Shown piece by piece: positions 45,275 through 53,913 of a stretch of DNA of 64,000 bases. The stretch is taken from NCBI RefSeq assembly GCF_006363895.1, contig NZ_CP040953.1, one strand, 5' to 3'. The first letter of the stretch is position 1. Each line of letters begins with the position of its first letter. The position numbers were made by a program, and so were the translations under genes. The notes beneath the pieces are model-generated. The model had not been told where the DNA came from, searched no databases, and saw only the letters and a program-made list of their open reading frames with translations. The stretch is from Methylopumilus universalis. GTDB lineage: Bacteria; Pseudomonadota; Gammaproteobacteria; Burkholderiales; Methylophilaceae.

Positions 45275-47365
45275 GTGGCTCGCATAACCCCCATTAATCG
45301 ATACAGAAATATAGGAATTAGTGCTCATATTGATGCAGGTAAAACTACAACAACTGAGCGTATTCTTTTTTACACTGGGGTGAACCATAAGATTGGTGAA
45401 GTGCACGATGGCGCCGCAACCATGGACTGGATGGAGCAAGAGCAAGAGCGAGGCATTACGATTACTTCAGCAGCAACAACTTGCTTCTGGAAGGGTATGG
45501 CAGGTCAATTTGACCAGCATCGAATTAATATTATTGATACCCCAGGACACGTAGACTTCACTATTGAAGTGGAGCGATCAATGCGAGTTCTTGATGGTGC
45601 TTGTATGGTTTATTGTGCAGTAGGTGGTGTTCAGCCTCAATCAGAAACTGTATGGCGTCAAGCAAACAAATATAAAGTTCCACGTTTAGCTTTTGTAAAT
45701 AAAATGGACAGAGCCGGCGCAAACTTTTTTAAAGTTTACGATCAAATGCGCTTACGTTTAAAAGCAAATCCAATTGCACTTCAGGTCCCTATTGGCGCTG
45801 AAGAAAAATTTGAAGGTGTGATTGATCTTATTAAAATGAAAGCTGTTTATTGGGATGAGTCATCTCAAGGTATGAAATTTGATTATCGCGATATTCCTGC
45901 AGACTTAGTTGATACATGTAAAGAATGGCGCGAAAAAATGCTCGAAGCTGCCGCAGAAGCCAATGAAGAATTAATGAATAAATATTTGGAAACTGGCGAT
46001 TTAAGCGAAGAAGATATTAAAAAAGGATTGCGCATTAGAACGATTAATTTTGAAATCGTGCCTATGTTATGTGGATCAGCCTTTAAAAATAAGGGTGTGC
46101 AAGCTATGTTGGACGCAGTGATTGAGTATTTGCCTGCCCCTACTGATGTTGCAGCGCTCGTATGTGAAGATGCCAAGGGCCAACCCACAACTCGTAAAGC
46201 CTCTGATGATGAACCTTTCTCAGCGTTAGCATTTAAAATCATGACAGACCCTTTTGTAGGTCAGCTTATTTTCTTCCGCGTATATTCGGGCGTTATTAAA
46301 TCAGGCGATACCATTTACAACCCAATTAAAGGCCGTAAAGAACGTATTGGCCGTATTCTTCAAATGCACGCAAATCAGCGTGAGGAATTGAAAGAAGTTC
46401 GTGCTGGCGACATTGCAGCAGCCGTCGGACTTAAAGAAGCAACAACAGGCGACACCTTATGTGATATTAATAATGAAGTGGTTCTTGAAAGAATGATTTT
46501 CCCTGAGCCTGTTATTCACGTTGCAGTTGAACCTAAAACAAAAGCCGATCAAGAGAAAATGGGTATAGCTTTAAATAGACTTGCTCAAGAAGATCCTTCA
46601 TTTAGAGTGAAGACAGATGAAGAAACAAATCAAACAATTATTTCCGGCATGGGCGAGCTGCATTTAGAAATTCTTGTAGATCGAATGAGAAGAGAATTTG
46701 GTGTTGAAGCTAATGTAGGTGCACCGCAAGTGGCTTACAGAGAGGCTATCAAGAAATCAGTTGAAATTGAAGGTAAATTTGTAAAACAATCTGGTGGTAA
46801 GGGTCAGTATGGTCATGTATGGCTGAAAATGGAGCCAAATGAACCGGGTAAAGGTTTTGAATTTATTGATGCAATTAAAGGTGGATCAGTGCCTCGTGAG
46901 TTCATTCCTGCGGTTGAAAAAGGATTACGCGAAACACTTCCTGCAGGTGTAGTTGCTGGTTATCCAGTTGTAGATGTCAAAGTTACTTTATTTGATGGTT
47001 CATACCATGATGTTGACTCAAATGAAAATGCATTTAAAATGGCAGCTTCGATGGCATTTAAAGACGGAATGCGCAAAGCGGACCCTATCCTTCTTGAGCC
47101 TATGATGGCAGTTGAGGTAGAAACACCTGAGGATTATTTTGGTGATTTGATGGGCGACCTTTCATCTAGACGTGGCATGATTCAAGGTATGGAAGATAAT
47201 GCATCTGGCAAAGTTGTTCGCGCTGAAGTTCCATTAGCAGAGATGTTTGGATATTCAACAACCATGCGTTCCCTATCTCAAGGTAGAGCAACATATTCGA
47301 TGGAATTTAAGCATTACACAGAAGCACCAAGAAACGTAGCAGAAGCAGTCGTTAATAAAAAATAA
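45275..47365 (+). CDS. fusA: elongation factor G
   Basis: Translocase GTPase that moves tRNA and mRNA through the ribosome, and with RRF recycles it. G1 is AHIDAGKTT, G2 includes RGITITSAATT, G3 DTPGHVDF and G4 NKMDRAG. All five domains are present in 696 residues. The start is GTG. It sits between rpsG and tuf as in other proteobacteria, 25 bases before tuf. Confidence 0.97.
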   Translation: MARITPINRYRNIGISAHIDAGKTTTTERILFYTGVNHKIGEVHDGAATMDWMEQEQERGITITSAATTCFWKGMAGQFDQHRINIIDTPGHVDFTIEVERSMRVLDGACMVYCAVGGVQPQSETVWRQANKYKVPRLAFVNKMDRAGANFFKVYDQMRLRLKANPIALQVPIGAEEKFEGVIDLIKMKAVYWDESSQGMKFDYRDIPADLVDTCKEWREKMLEAAAEANEELMNKYLETGDLSEEDIKKGLRIRTINFEIVPMLCGSAFKNKGVQAMLDAVIEYLPAPTDVAALVCEDAKGQPTTRKASDDEPFSALAFKIMTDPFVGQLIFFRVYSGVIKSGDTIYNPIKGRKERIGRILQMHANQREELKEVRAGDIAAAVGLKEATTGDTLCDINNEVVLERMIFPEPVIHVAVEPKTKADQEKMGIALNRLAQEDPSFRVKTDEETNQTIISGMGELHLEILVDRMRREFGVEANVGAPQVAYREAIKKSVEIEGKFVKQSGGKGQYGHVWLKMEPNEPGKGFEFIDAIKGGSVPREFIPAVEKGLRETLPAGVVAGYPVVDVKVTLFDGSYHDVDSNENAFKMAASMAFKDGMRKADPILLEPMMAVEVETPEDYFGDLMGDLSSRRGMIQGMEDNASGKVVRAEVPLAEMFGYSTTMRSLSQGRATYSMEFKHYTEAPRNVAEAVVNKK

Positions 47366-47390
47366 GTTAAAAATTTAAGGATATAACATT

Positions 47391-48581
47391 ATGGCAAAAG
47401 GCAAATTTGAACGTACCAAACCCCATGTGAACGTTGGCACAATTGGTCACGTTGACCATGGTAAGACAACACTTACAGCGGCAATCACAACGATTCTTGC
47501 TAAGAAATTTGGCGGAGAAGCTAAGGCTTACGATCAAATTGATGCGGCGCCAGAAGAAAAAGCACGTGGTATTACAATTAATACAGCCCACGTAGAATAC
47601 GAAACAGCGAATCGCCATTATGCGCACGTTGACTGCCCAGGTCATGCTGACTATGTTAAAAATATGATTACAGGTGCAGCGCAGATGGACGGCGCAATCC
47701 TTGTATGTTCAGCAGCTGACGGCCCAATGCCTCAAACACGTGAACATATCCTTTTAGCTCGCCAAGTAGGCGTGCCTTACATTGTGGTCTTCTTAAATAA
47801 AGCAGACATGGTGGATGACAAAGAATTATTAGAGCTCGTTGAAATGGAAGTACGTGACCTTTTAACGAAATATGACTTCCCAGGCGACAAAACACCAATC
47901 GTGATAGGTTCTGCAAAATTAGCACTCGAAGGTGACCAATCTGAAATTGGTGAGCCATCAATCTTTAAATTAGCTGAAGCACTTGATTCTTATATACCAA
48001 TGCCAGAACGTGCAATCGACGGTGCATTCTTAATGCCAGTTGAAGATGTGTTCTCAATCTCAGGTCGCGGTACTGTAGTAACGGGTCGTGTTGAGCGCGG
48101 TATTGTTAAAGTAGGTGATGAAATTGAAATCGTAGGTATCAAACCTACACTTAAAACAACATGTACAGGCGTTGAAATGTTCCGTAAGTTACTTGACCAA
48201 GGTCAAGCAGGCGACAACGTAGGTGTGTTGTTACGTGGTACAAAACGTGAAGAAGTTGAACGTGGTCAAGTATTAGCTAAAGCAGGTTCAATCACACCAC
48301 ATACAAAATTCGCTGCAGAGATCTATGTGCTTGGTAAAGATGAAGGTGGTCGTCATACACCATTCTTCAATGGTTACCGCCCACAGTTCTACTTCAGAAC
48401 AACAGACGTAACAGGTGCTGTTGATTTACCAGCAGGCACAGAAATGGTGATGCCAGGTGACAACGTGTCAATCACAGTAACACTCATTGCACCAATCGCG
48501 ATGGAAGAAGGTTTACGTTTTGCGATTCGTGAAGGTGGCCGCACAGTAGGTGCTGGTGTTGTTGCTAAGGTGATTGAATAG
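47391..48581 (+). CDS. tuf: elongation factor Tu, copy 2
   Basis: Second EF-Tu gene, at the end of the str operon in the tufA position. It has 396 residues, with Ile instead of Val at the residue before the last; the difference is one base (A at 48573 against G at 32296). No other substitution was seen by eye. Such identity across 16 kb indicates gene conversion. The AAGGATATAACATT leader is also shared with copy 1. Confidence 0.98.
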   Translation: MAKGKFERTKPHVNVGTIGHVDHGKTTLTAAITTILAKKFGGEAKAYDQIDAAPEEKARGITINTAHVEYETANRHYAHVDCPGHADYVKNMITGAAQMDGAILVCSAADGPMPQTREHILLARQVGVPYIVVFLNKADMVDDKELLELVEMEVRDLLTKYDFPGDKTPIVIGSAKLALEGDQSEIGEPSIFKLAEALDSYIPMPERAIDGAFLMPVEDVFSISGRGTVVTGRVERGIVKVGDEIEIVGIKPTLKTTCTGVEMFRKLLDQGQAGDNVGVLLRGTKREEVERGQVLAKAGSITPHTKFAAEIYVLGKDEGGRHTPFFNGYRPQFYFRTTDVTGAVDLPAGTEMVMPGDNVSITVTLIAPIAMEEGLRFAIREGGRTVGAGVVAKVIE

Positions 48582-48593
48582 TTTTTTAAAATT

Positions 48594-48609
48594 AATACCG
48601 TAAGGTATT
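48594..48609 (+). promoter_or_regulatory. short hairpin before rpsJ
   Basis: AATACC (48594-48599) and GGTATT (48604-48609) pair perfectly around GTAA, a GNRA tetraloop. It lies in the 52-base gap between tuf and rpsJ. It has no T run, so it is not a terminator; it may be a small leader element or an RNA end. Confidence 0.4.
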
Positions 48610-48633
48610 CGCTCTTTGGAAAGGTAGTAAAAA

Positions 48634-48942
48634 ATGCAAAGTCAGAAAATTCGTATACGTTTGAAGGCATTTGATTATCGTTTAATCGATCAATCAGCCC
48701 AAGAGATCGTTGAAACAGCAAAAAGGACAGGAGCTGTTGTTAAGGGACCTGTTCCGCTTCCTACTCGAATCGAAAGATTTGATATTTTAAGATCGCCGCA
48801 CGTCAATAAAACGTCTCGAGATCAATTTGAAATAAGAACTCATCAGAGATTGATGGATATCATAGATCCTACAGATAAAACAGTAGATGCTTTAATGAAA
48901 CTGGATTTGGCTGCTGGAGTTGATGTAGAAATTAAGTTGTAA
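48634..48942 (+). CDS. rpsJ: 30S ribosomal protein S10
   Basis: 30S head protein that also acts as NusE in antitermination complexes. It has 102 residues. KIRIRLKAFDYRLID, GPVPLPTRIERF and SRDQFEIRTHQRLMDI are typical. First S10-operon gene; it follows tuf by 52 bases. A promoter overlaps its stop codon. Confidence 0.98.
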   Translation: MQSQKIRIRLKAFDYRLIDQSAQEIVETAKRTGAVVKGPVPLPTRIERFDILRSPHVNKTSRDQFEIRTHQRLMDIIDPTDKTVDALMKLDLAAGVDVEIKL

Positions 48943-48965
48943 AATTTTAAAGCGTTAGGTATAAT
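48937..48965 (+). promoter_or_regulatory. promoter across the rpsJ stop, reading into rplC
   Basis: TTGTAA (48937-48942) and TATAAT (48960-48965) are 17 bases apart. The -35 box includes the rpsJ stop codon. The GC-rich discriminator TCCGCGC suggests growth-rate control. Transcription would start near 48972 and give a leader of about 65 bases before rplC. Confidence 0.65.
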
Positions 48966-49036
48966 TCCGCGCTCTTTGTAGAAATCGGTCAATTGTAATC
49001 GGTTTCGTTTAATAATAATAATTTAAGGATACGATC

Positions 49037-49681
49037 ATGAGCTTAGCGCTTATTGGTCGCAAAGTGGGTATGACAAGGGTATTTACAGAGGATGGCACTA
49101 GCATTCCTGTAACAGTTCTTGAAGTCTTACCTAACCGCGTGACACAGATCAAAACAATCGCTTCAGACGGCTATACTAGCCTCCAGCTAGCCTATGGTGC
49201 AACAAAAGCTACTAAGCTTGATAAAGCACTTACAGGACATTACGCTAAAGCAGGTGTAACAGCAGGTACTGGCTTACACGAAACTGCAATCAAAGAAGAA
49301 GATGTAGCGAACTTCCCTTTAGGGACAAATATCACTGTAGAAAATTTCAAAGAAGGCCAGCTTGTTGATGTTACAGGTACATCAATTGGTAAAGGTTATG
49401 CTGGCGTTATAAAAAGACATCATTTCAGATCAAATCGAGCATCACACGGTAACTCAAGATCACATAATGTTCCAGGTTCAATCGGTATGGCTCAAGATCC
49501 AGGTCGAGTTTTCCCAGGAAAGCGCATGTCTGGTCATTTAGGTGCTGTGAGAGTCACTACACAGAACTTGGAAATTGTTCGTGTTGATACTACAAAAAAT
49601 CTAATCCTAATTAGAGGGGCGGTTCCAGGCTCCAAAGGCGGCGATGTTTTAGTTCGCGCAGCTGTGAAAGTGAGCAAATAA
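49037..49681 (+). CDS. rplC: 50S ribosomal protein L3
   Basis: Early 50S assembly protein near the peptidyl transferase centre. It has 214 residues. The long loop has HGNSRSHNVPGSIGMAQDPGRVFPGKR, where the Gln in GMAQDPG is the one methylated by PrmB in other bacteria. It starts with ATG after TTTAAGGA. Its stop shares one base with the rplD start (TAATG). Confidence 0.97.
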   Translation: MSLALIGRKVGMTRVFTEDGTSIPVTVLEVLPNRVTQIKTIASDGYTSLQLAYGATKATKLDKALTGHYAKAGVTAGTGLHETAIKEEDVANFPLGTNITVENFKEGQLVDVTGTSIGKGYAGVIKRHHFRSNRASHGNSRSHNVPGSIGMAQDPGRVFPGKRMSGHLGAVRVTTQNLEIVRVDTTKNLILIRGAVPGSKGGDVLVRAAVKVSK

Positions 49682-50307
49682 TGGAATTAAAATTACTTGA
49701 TAAAAACGGAAAGTCCGCTAAGAAAAGCGTCACAGTTTCTGATGCAACATTTGGCCGAGAATTTAATGAGGCGCTTGTTCATCAGTTGGTTGTTGCATAT
49801 ATGGCAAATGCACGAGTTGCAACTCGCTCACAAAAAACAAGAGGTACTGTAAAACACAGTACTCGCAAGCCTTACGCACAAAAAGGTACAGGCAATGCTC
49901 GTTCTGGTATGACTTCAAGCCCTATATGGCGTGGAGGTGGCAGAACATTCCCAAATTCACCTGATGAAAATTTCTCTCACAAAATGAATCGTAAAGCATA
50001 TCGCGTTGGTATGAGATCTATTTTGTCTGAATTGGTAAGACAAGAGAGATTAAGTATCGTTGAGGAATTTAAAGTTGAAACGCCAAAGACAAAACAACTT
50101 ATCGATAAAATTAAAGACATGGGATATACGCAAGGTGTTTTAGTTTTAACAGATGCGTTTGATGAAAATTTATATTTATCATCAAGGAATTTAACTAACG
50201 TAATGGTTGTAGAAGCGCAATATGCTGACCCAGTAAGTTTAGTTCAGTTTCCAAATGTTGTGGCCACAGCTGGTGCACTTAAAAAACTTGAGGAGATGCT
50301 AGCGTGA
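49681..50307 (+). CDS. rplD: 50S ribosomal protein L4
   Basis: Lines the exit tunnel and, in E. coli, represses its own operon. It has 208 residues. The tunnel loop KPYAQKGTGNARSG and PIWRGGGRTFPN are intact, with no changes at the usual macrolide-resistance positions visible. It overlaps rplC by one base and rplW by four. Confidence 0.97.
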   Translation: MELKLLDKNGKSAKKSVTVSDATFGREFNEALVHQLVVAYMANARVATRSQKTRGTVKHSTRKPYAQKGTGNARSGMTSSPIWRGGGRTFPNSPDENFSHKMNRKAYRVGMRSILSELVRQERLSIVEEFKVETPKTKQLIDKIKDMGYTQGVLVLTDAFDENLYLSSRNLTNVMVVEAQYADPVSLVQFPNVVATAGALKKLEEMLA

Positions 50308-50615
50308 GTCAAATAGTTCATACACAAGATCGTATTATTCAAGTTATTTTAGCGCCACAAATTACTGAGAAAGCAACATTCATTGCTGACAAACATAATC
50401 AAGTGGCATTCAAAGTAAGAACTGATGCGACTAAATCAGAAATTAAGGCTGCTGTTGAATTAATGTTTAAAGTTGAAGTAAAGGCTGTGACATTACTCAA
50501 TGTAGGTGGCAAGGTAAAAAGAGCAGGCCGTTCATTTGGTAAAAGAAATGATTGGAAGAAGGCTTACGTAAGTCTTAAACCAGGCCAAGAGATTAATTTT
50601 GCGAGCGGTGAATAA
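50304..50615 (+). CDS. rplW: 50S ribosomal protein L23
   Basis: Docking site at the tunnel exit for trigger factor and SRP. It has 103 residues. ILAPQITEKATFIADKHNQVAFKV is the conserved start of the fold (core PxxTEKAT). It is coupled to rplD by a GTGA overlap; the codon at 50304 is GTG. Confidence 0.96.
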   Translation: MSQIVHTQDRIIQVILAPQITEKATFIADKHNQVAFKVRTDATKSEIKAAVELMFKVEVKAVTLLNVGGKVKRAGRSFGKRNDWKKAYVSLKPGQEINFASGE

Positions 50616-50624
50616 GGATAAAAA

Positions 50625-51458
50625 ATGGCTTTAGTTAAAGTAAAACCAACCTCCCCAGGAAGACGCGCAGTTGTTAAGGTTGTTAATCCAGACCTACACA
50701 AAGGCAAACCCTTCGCACCTTTAGTTGAAAAAAAGAATAAGCATGCCGGAAGAAATAGCCGTGGTGTTATTACAATTCGTCATCATGGTGGCGGCCATAA
50801 ACAAAATTATCGAATGATTGATTTCAAACGAAATAAAGATGGCATTCCTGCAAAAGTAGAGCATCTTGAATACGATCCAAATAGAACTGCAAATATTGCA
50901 CTTCTTTTATATGCAGATGGTGAAAGAAGATACATTATTGCTCCTAAAGGTGTAGCTGTAGGTGCTGAGTTAATAAGTGGCTCTGAAGCGCCCGTTAAAA
51001 ATGGTAATGCTATGCCATTAAGAAACATTCCTGTAGGTAGCACTATCCACTGTATCGAATTACAGCCTGGCAAAGGCGCGCAAATAGCTCGCTCTGCTGG
51101 AACTTCTGTGCAGCTTTTAGCAAGAGAAGGTACATATGCTCAATTAAGACTTCGTTCAGGCGAAGTAAGAAAAGTACATGTAGATTGCAAAGCAACTTTA
51201 GGTGAAGTCGGTAACGAAGAACATTCTCTAAGATCTATTGGTAAAGCAGGTGCTATGAGATGGAGAGGTGTTAGACCAACAGTGCGCGGTGTAGTGATGA
51301 ATCCTGTTGATCACCCACATGGTGGTGGTGAAGGAAAAACTGCGGCTGGTATGCATCCAGTGAGCCCTTGGGGAACTCCAACTAAAGGCTATCGAACAAG
51401 AACAAATAAACGTACTGACAATATGCGCGTCAGTCGTCGTCCAGCGAATAAGAGGTAA
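50625..51458 (+). CDS. rplB: 50S ribosomal protein L2
   Basis: Required for subunit joining and peptidyl transfer. It has 277 residues. RNSRGVITIRHHGGGHK and MNPVDHPHGGGEGK carry the conserved histidine that lies close to the catalytic centre. Ends in the basic RRPANKR. Nine bases separate it from rplW. Confidence 0.98.
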   Translation: MALVKVKPTSPGRRAVVKVVNPDLHKGKPFAPLVEKKNKHAGRNSRGVITIRHHGGGHKQNYRMIDFKRNKDGIPAKVEHLEYDPNRTANIALLLYADGERRYIIAPKGVAVGAELISGSEAPVKNGNAMPLRNIPVGSTIHCIELQPGKGAQIARSAGTSVQLLAREGTYAQLRLRSGEVRKVHVDCKATLGEVGNEEHSLRSIGKAGAMRWRGVRPTVRGVVMNPVDHPHGGGEGKTAAGMHPVSPWGTPTKGYRTRTNKRTDNMRVSRRPANKR

Positions 51459-51463
51459 TAAAT

Positions 51464-51739
51464 ATGGCACGTTCAGTTAAAAAAGGACCATTCATTGATG
51501 CACATTTGGCAAAGAAAGTTGAGGTTGCCTCAGGTAATCGCGATCGTAAGCCAATTAAAACCTGGTCAAGAAGATCAACGATCTTACCTAGCTTCATTGG
51601 TCTTACCATTGCAATCCATAATGGGAAACAACATGTACCTGTAATGATTACAGAAAATATGATTGGACATAAGTTAGGTGAATTTGCACTAACAAGAACC
51701 TTTAAAGGTCACGCTGCTGACAGAAAGGCTAAGGTATAA
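51464..51739 (+). CDS. rpsS: 30S ribosomal protein S19
   Basis: 30S head protein that contacts S13 and A-site tRNA. It has 91 residues. MARSVKKGPFID at the start and TWSRRSTILPSFIGLTIAIHNGKQ, with core WSRRSTI, are typical. It lies five bases after rplB. Confidence 0.98.
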   Translation: MARSVKKGPFIDAHLAKKVEVASGNRDRKPIKTWSRRSTILPSFIGLTIAIHNGKQHVPVMITENMIGHKLGEFALTRTFKGHAADRKAKV

Positions 51740-51740
51740 A

Positions 51741-52076
51741 ATGGCTACCGAAGTTTCAGCAGTTCTAAAAGGTGTTCGTTTATCACCCCAGAAGGCTAGA
51801 TTAGTTGCTGATTTAGTAAGGGGAAAAAAAGTAGATTACGCGCTTAACATTCTTAATTTCAGCCCAAAAAAAGGCGCAGAAATTATTAAGCGAGTAGTAG
51901 AGTCCGCAATTGCAAATGCTGAACACAATAATGGGGCTGATATAGATGAATTGTTTATTAAAACAATTTATGTAGATAAAGGCATTATTTTAAAACGTAT
52001 CCGTGCTCGCGCTAAAGGCCGTGCAGGGAAAATAACAAAACCAACTTGTCACATTAAAGTGACAGTCGGCAACTAA
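51741..52076 (+). CDS. rplV: 50S ribosomal protein L22
   Basis: Contacts all 23S rRNA domains; its hairpin narrows the exit tunnel. It has 111 residues. The beta-hairpin RIRARAKGRAGKITKPTCH is intact, and SPQKARLVADLVRGK is conserved. It starts one base after the rpsS stop. Confidence 0.97.
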   Translation: MATEVSAVLKGVRLSPQKARLVADLVRGKKVDYALNILNFSPKKGAEIIKRVVESAIANAEHNNGADIDELFIKTIYVDKGIILKRIRARAKGRAGKITKPTCHIKVTVGN

Positions 52077-52088
52077 AGAGAAAAAAAT

Positions 52089-52886
52089 ATGGGTCAAAAA
52101 ATTCATCCAATTGGTTTCCGCTTAAGTGTTCAGAAAAACTGGACATCACGTTGGTATGCTAATAGTAAAAATTTTCCTGCAATGTTGAACAATGACATTA
52201 AGGTCAGAGAATTTTTAAATAAAAAATTAGCAAATGCTGCGGTAAGTAAAATTGTTATTGAGCGACCAGCCAAAAATGCAAAGATTACAATTTACTCAGC
52301 AAGGCCTGGAATTGTAATTGGGAAAAAAGGTGAAGATATTGAAACATTAAGATCAAGTTTACAAGCGCTTATGGGCGTTCCGGTTCATTTGAATATTGAG
52401 GAAGTACGTAAACCAGAAATCGATGCAACGTTAATTGCACAAAGTATTGCCCAGCAATTAGAAAAACGTGTGATGTTTAGACGTGCTATGAAAAGAGCAA
52501 TGCAGAACGCAATGAGGCTAGGGGCTCAAGGTATCAAAATTATGAGTGCTGGCCGATTAAATGGTATTGAGATTGCAAGAACAGAATGGTATAGAGAAGG
52601 CAGAGTGCCTCTTCATACATTAAGAGCTGATATAGATTACGGTGTGGCCGAAGCGAAAACGACTTATGGAATTATTGGTATAAAAGTATGGGTTTTTAAA
52701 GGTGAATTATTCGTAGACAATACAAAAGAGACTTCACAGACATTAGATGCTGCAAATCCAGCAATTGAAAAAGCTGCAGAAGAAAAAAAACTTAGAAAAC
52801 CAAGAGTAAAAAAAGACGAAACAACAGCACAAGAACCAGAAAAAAAAGTGAGAAAGTCGAGGGCTAAAGATGTTACAACCGGCTAG
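52089..52886 (+). CDS. rpsC: 30S ribosomal protein S3, with long charged tail
   Basis: mRNA-entry-site protein with helicase activity. The KH domain contains IGKKGEDIE. The C-terminal domain ends near residue 211. After it, about 54 extra residues rich in Lys, Arg, Glu and Ala make the protein 265 long, against 233 in E. coli. The last 17 bases are shared with the start of rplP, whose ribosome-binding site lies in the tail codons. Confidence 0.97.
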   Translation: MGQKIHPIGFRLSVQKNWTSRWYANSKNFPAMLNNDIKVREFLNKKLANAAVSKIVIERPAKNAKITIYSARPGIVIGKKGEDIETLRSSLQALMGVPVHLNIEEVRKPEIDATLIAQSIAQQLEKRVMFRRAMKRAMQNAMRLGAQGIKIMSAGRLNGIEIARTEWYREGRVPLHTLRADIDYGVAEAKTTYGIIGIKVWVFKGELFVDNTKETSQTLDAANPAIEKAAEEKKLRKPRVKKDETTAQEPEKKVRKSRAKDVTTG

Positions 52887-53286
52887 ACAAAAATTTCGTA
52901 AGATGCAAAAAGGCCGAAACAAAGGCATTGCAACGACAGGAAACAAAGTAAGTTTCGGTGATTTCGGTTTGAAAGCTATTGGACGAGGACGTCTAACAGC
53001 GCGTCAGATTGAAGCTGCACGTCGAGTGATGACGCGTCACATTAAGCGTGGTGGCCGAGTATGGATTCGTATATTCCCAGATCAACCAATTTCAAAAAAA
53101 CCTGCTGAAGTTCGTATGGGTAACGGTAAGGGCAGTACCGAGTACTACGTAGCTCAAATTCAGCCTGGCAAAATGTTATATGAAATGGATGGAGTGACTG
53201 AAGCATTAGCGAGAGAAGCATTTAAATTAGCAGCAGCTAAGCTTCCAATTGAAACAACCTTTATTACTCGTCATATCGGAGGCTAA
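52870..53286 (+). CDS. rplP: 50S ribosomal protein L16
   Basis: Helps organise the A-site tRNA on the large subunit. It has 138 residues. MLQPARQKFRKMQKGRNKG is the conserved N-terminus, fixing the start inside rpsC. The arginine hydroxylated by RoxA (YcfD) in E. coli would lie in PAEVRMGNGKG. A GAGGG inside rpsC serves as ribosome-binding site. Confidence 0.97.
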   Translation: MLQPARQKFRKMQKGRNKGIATTGNKVSFGDFGLKAIGRGRLTARQIEAARRVMTRHIKRGGRVWIRIFPDQPISKKPAEVRMGNGKGSTEYYVAQIQPGKMLYEMDGVTEALAREAFKLAAAKLPIETTFITRHIGG

Positions 53287-53287
53287 T

Positions 53288-53482
53288 ATGAAAACAGCTG
53301 ATTTAAGAAAAAAGACAACTGAAGAATTAGGTACCGAGTTATTAGAGTTAAGAAGAGCTCAGTTCTCATTAAGAATGCAATTGGCAACCCAACAATTAAA
53401 CAAGGTTGATCAAATTGCGAAAATTAAACGTGATATCGCAAGAGTGAAAACAGTTCTTGGCGAGAAAGTTAAACAGGCTTAA
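53288..53482 (+). CDS. rpmC: 50S ribosomal protein L29
   Basis: Small two-helix protein next to the tunnel exit. The start at 53288 gives MKTADLRKKTTEELGTELLEL and 64 residues; an in-frame ATG at 53249 inside rplP is rejected. One base separates it from the rplP stop. Confidence 0.96.
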   Translation: MKTADLRKKTTEELGTELLELRRAQFSLRMQLATQQLNKVDQIAKIKRDIARVKTVLGEKVKQA

Positions 53483-53484
53483 AT

Positions 53485-53751
53485 ATGACGGATACAAAAA
53501 AAGTTGTTAGAACCTTTACGGGCAGAGTTGTCAGCGACAAGATGGACAAGACAGTGACTGTATTGGTTGAAAGAAAAGTAAAACATCCTTTAATTGGCAA
53601 GGTAATTGTTAAGTCAAATAAATTTCACGCGCATGATGAAAAAAATGAAAGTAAGGAAGGTGATTTGGTTGTTATTACAGAAAATCGCCCTATTTCAAAA
53701 ACTAAATCATGGGTCGTTAGTAAAATAGTTACAAAAGCAGTTCAAGTTTAG
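53485..53751 (+). CDS. rpsQ: 30S ribosomal protein S17
   Basis: Early-binding 30S protein with an OB fold. It has 88 residues. TFTGRVVSDKMDKTVTVLVERKVKHPLIGK, with core SDKMDKTV, is typical. It is the last gene of the S10 group and is followed by the rplN promoter and leader. Confidence 0.97.
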   Translation: MTDTKKVVRTFTGRVVSDKMDKTVTVLVERKVKHPLIGKVIVKSNKFHAHDEKNESKEGDLVVITENRPISKTKSWVVSKIVTKAVQV

Positions 53752-53761
53752 TTATAAGAAG

Positions 53762-53790
53762 TTGAGAATAAGAAATAAATAGCATATAAT
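53762..53790 (+). promoter_or_regulatory. spc operon promoter
   Basis: TTGAGA (53762-53767) and TATAAT (53785-53790) have a 17-base spacer. The discriminator GCGAG is GC-rich. Transcription would begin near 53797, giving a leader of about 117 bases before rplN. E. coli has its spc promoter in the same gap. Confidence 0.8.
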
Positions 53791-53796
53791 GCGAGA

Positions 53797-53913
53797 CTTT
53801 TTTGGGGTTCATAAACTATAAGTTTATAAGCTAACCCCCCAATACTGACCGTAGTATATCGGCTAATTAAAAAGCTGGCTTTAGCAATAACGGATTAAGT
53901 TGGAGATAAATTC
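53797..53913 (+). promoter_or_regulatory. structured 5' leader of rplN
   Basis: GGGGTT (53804-53809) pairs with AACCCC (53833-53838). Inside it, ATAAACT (53811-53817) pairs with AGTTTAT (53821-53827) around ATA, with an asymmetric AAGCT bulge on the 3' side. Further down, short complementary segments CCG/CGG and GCTAA/TTAGC are seen. A protein- or RNA-binding role is possible; nothing is established. Confidence 0.5.
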
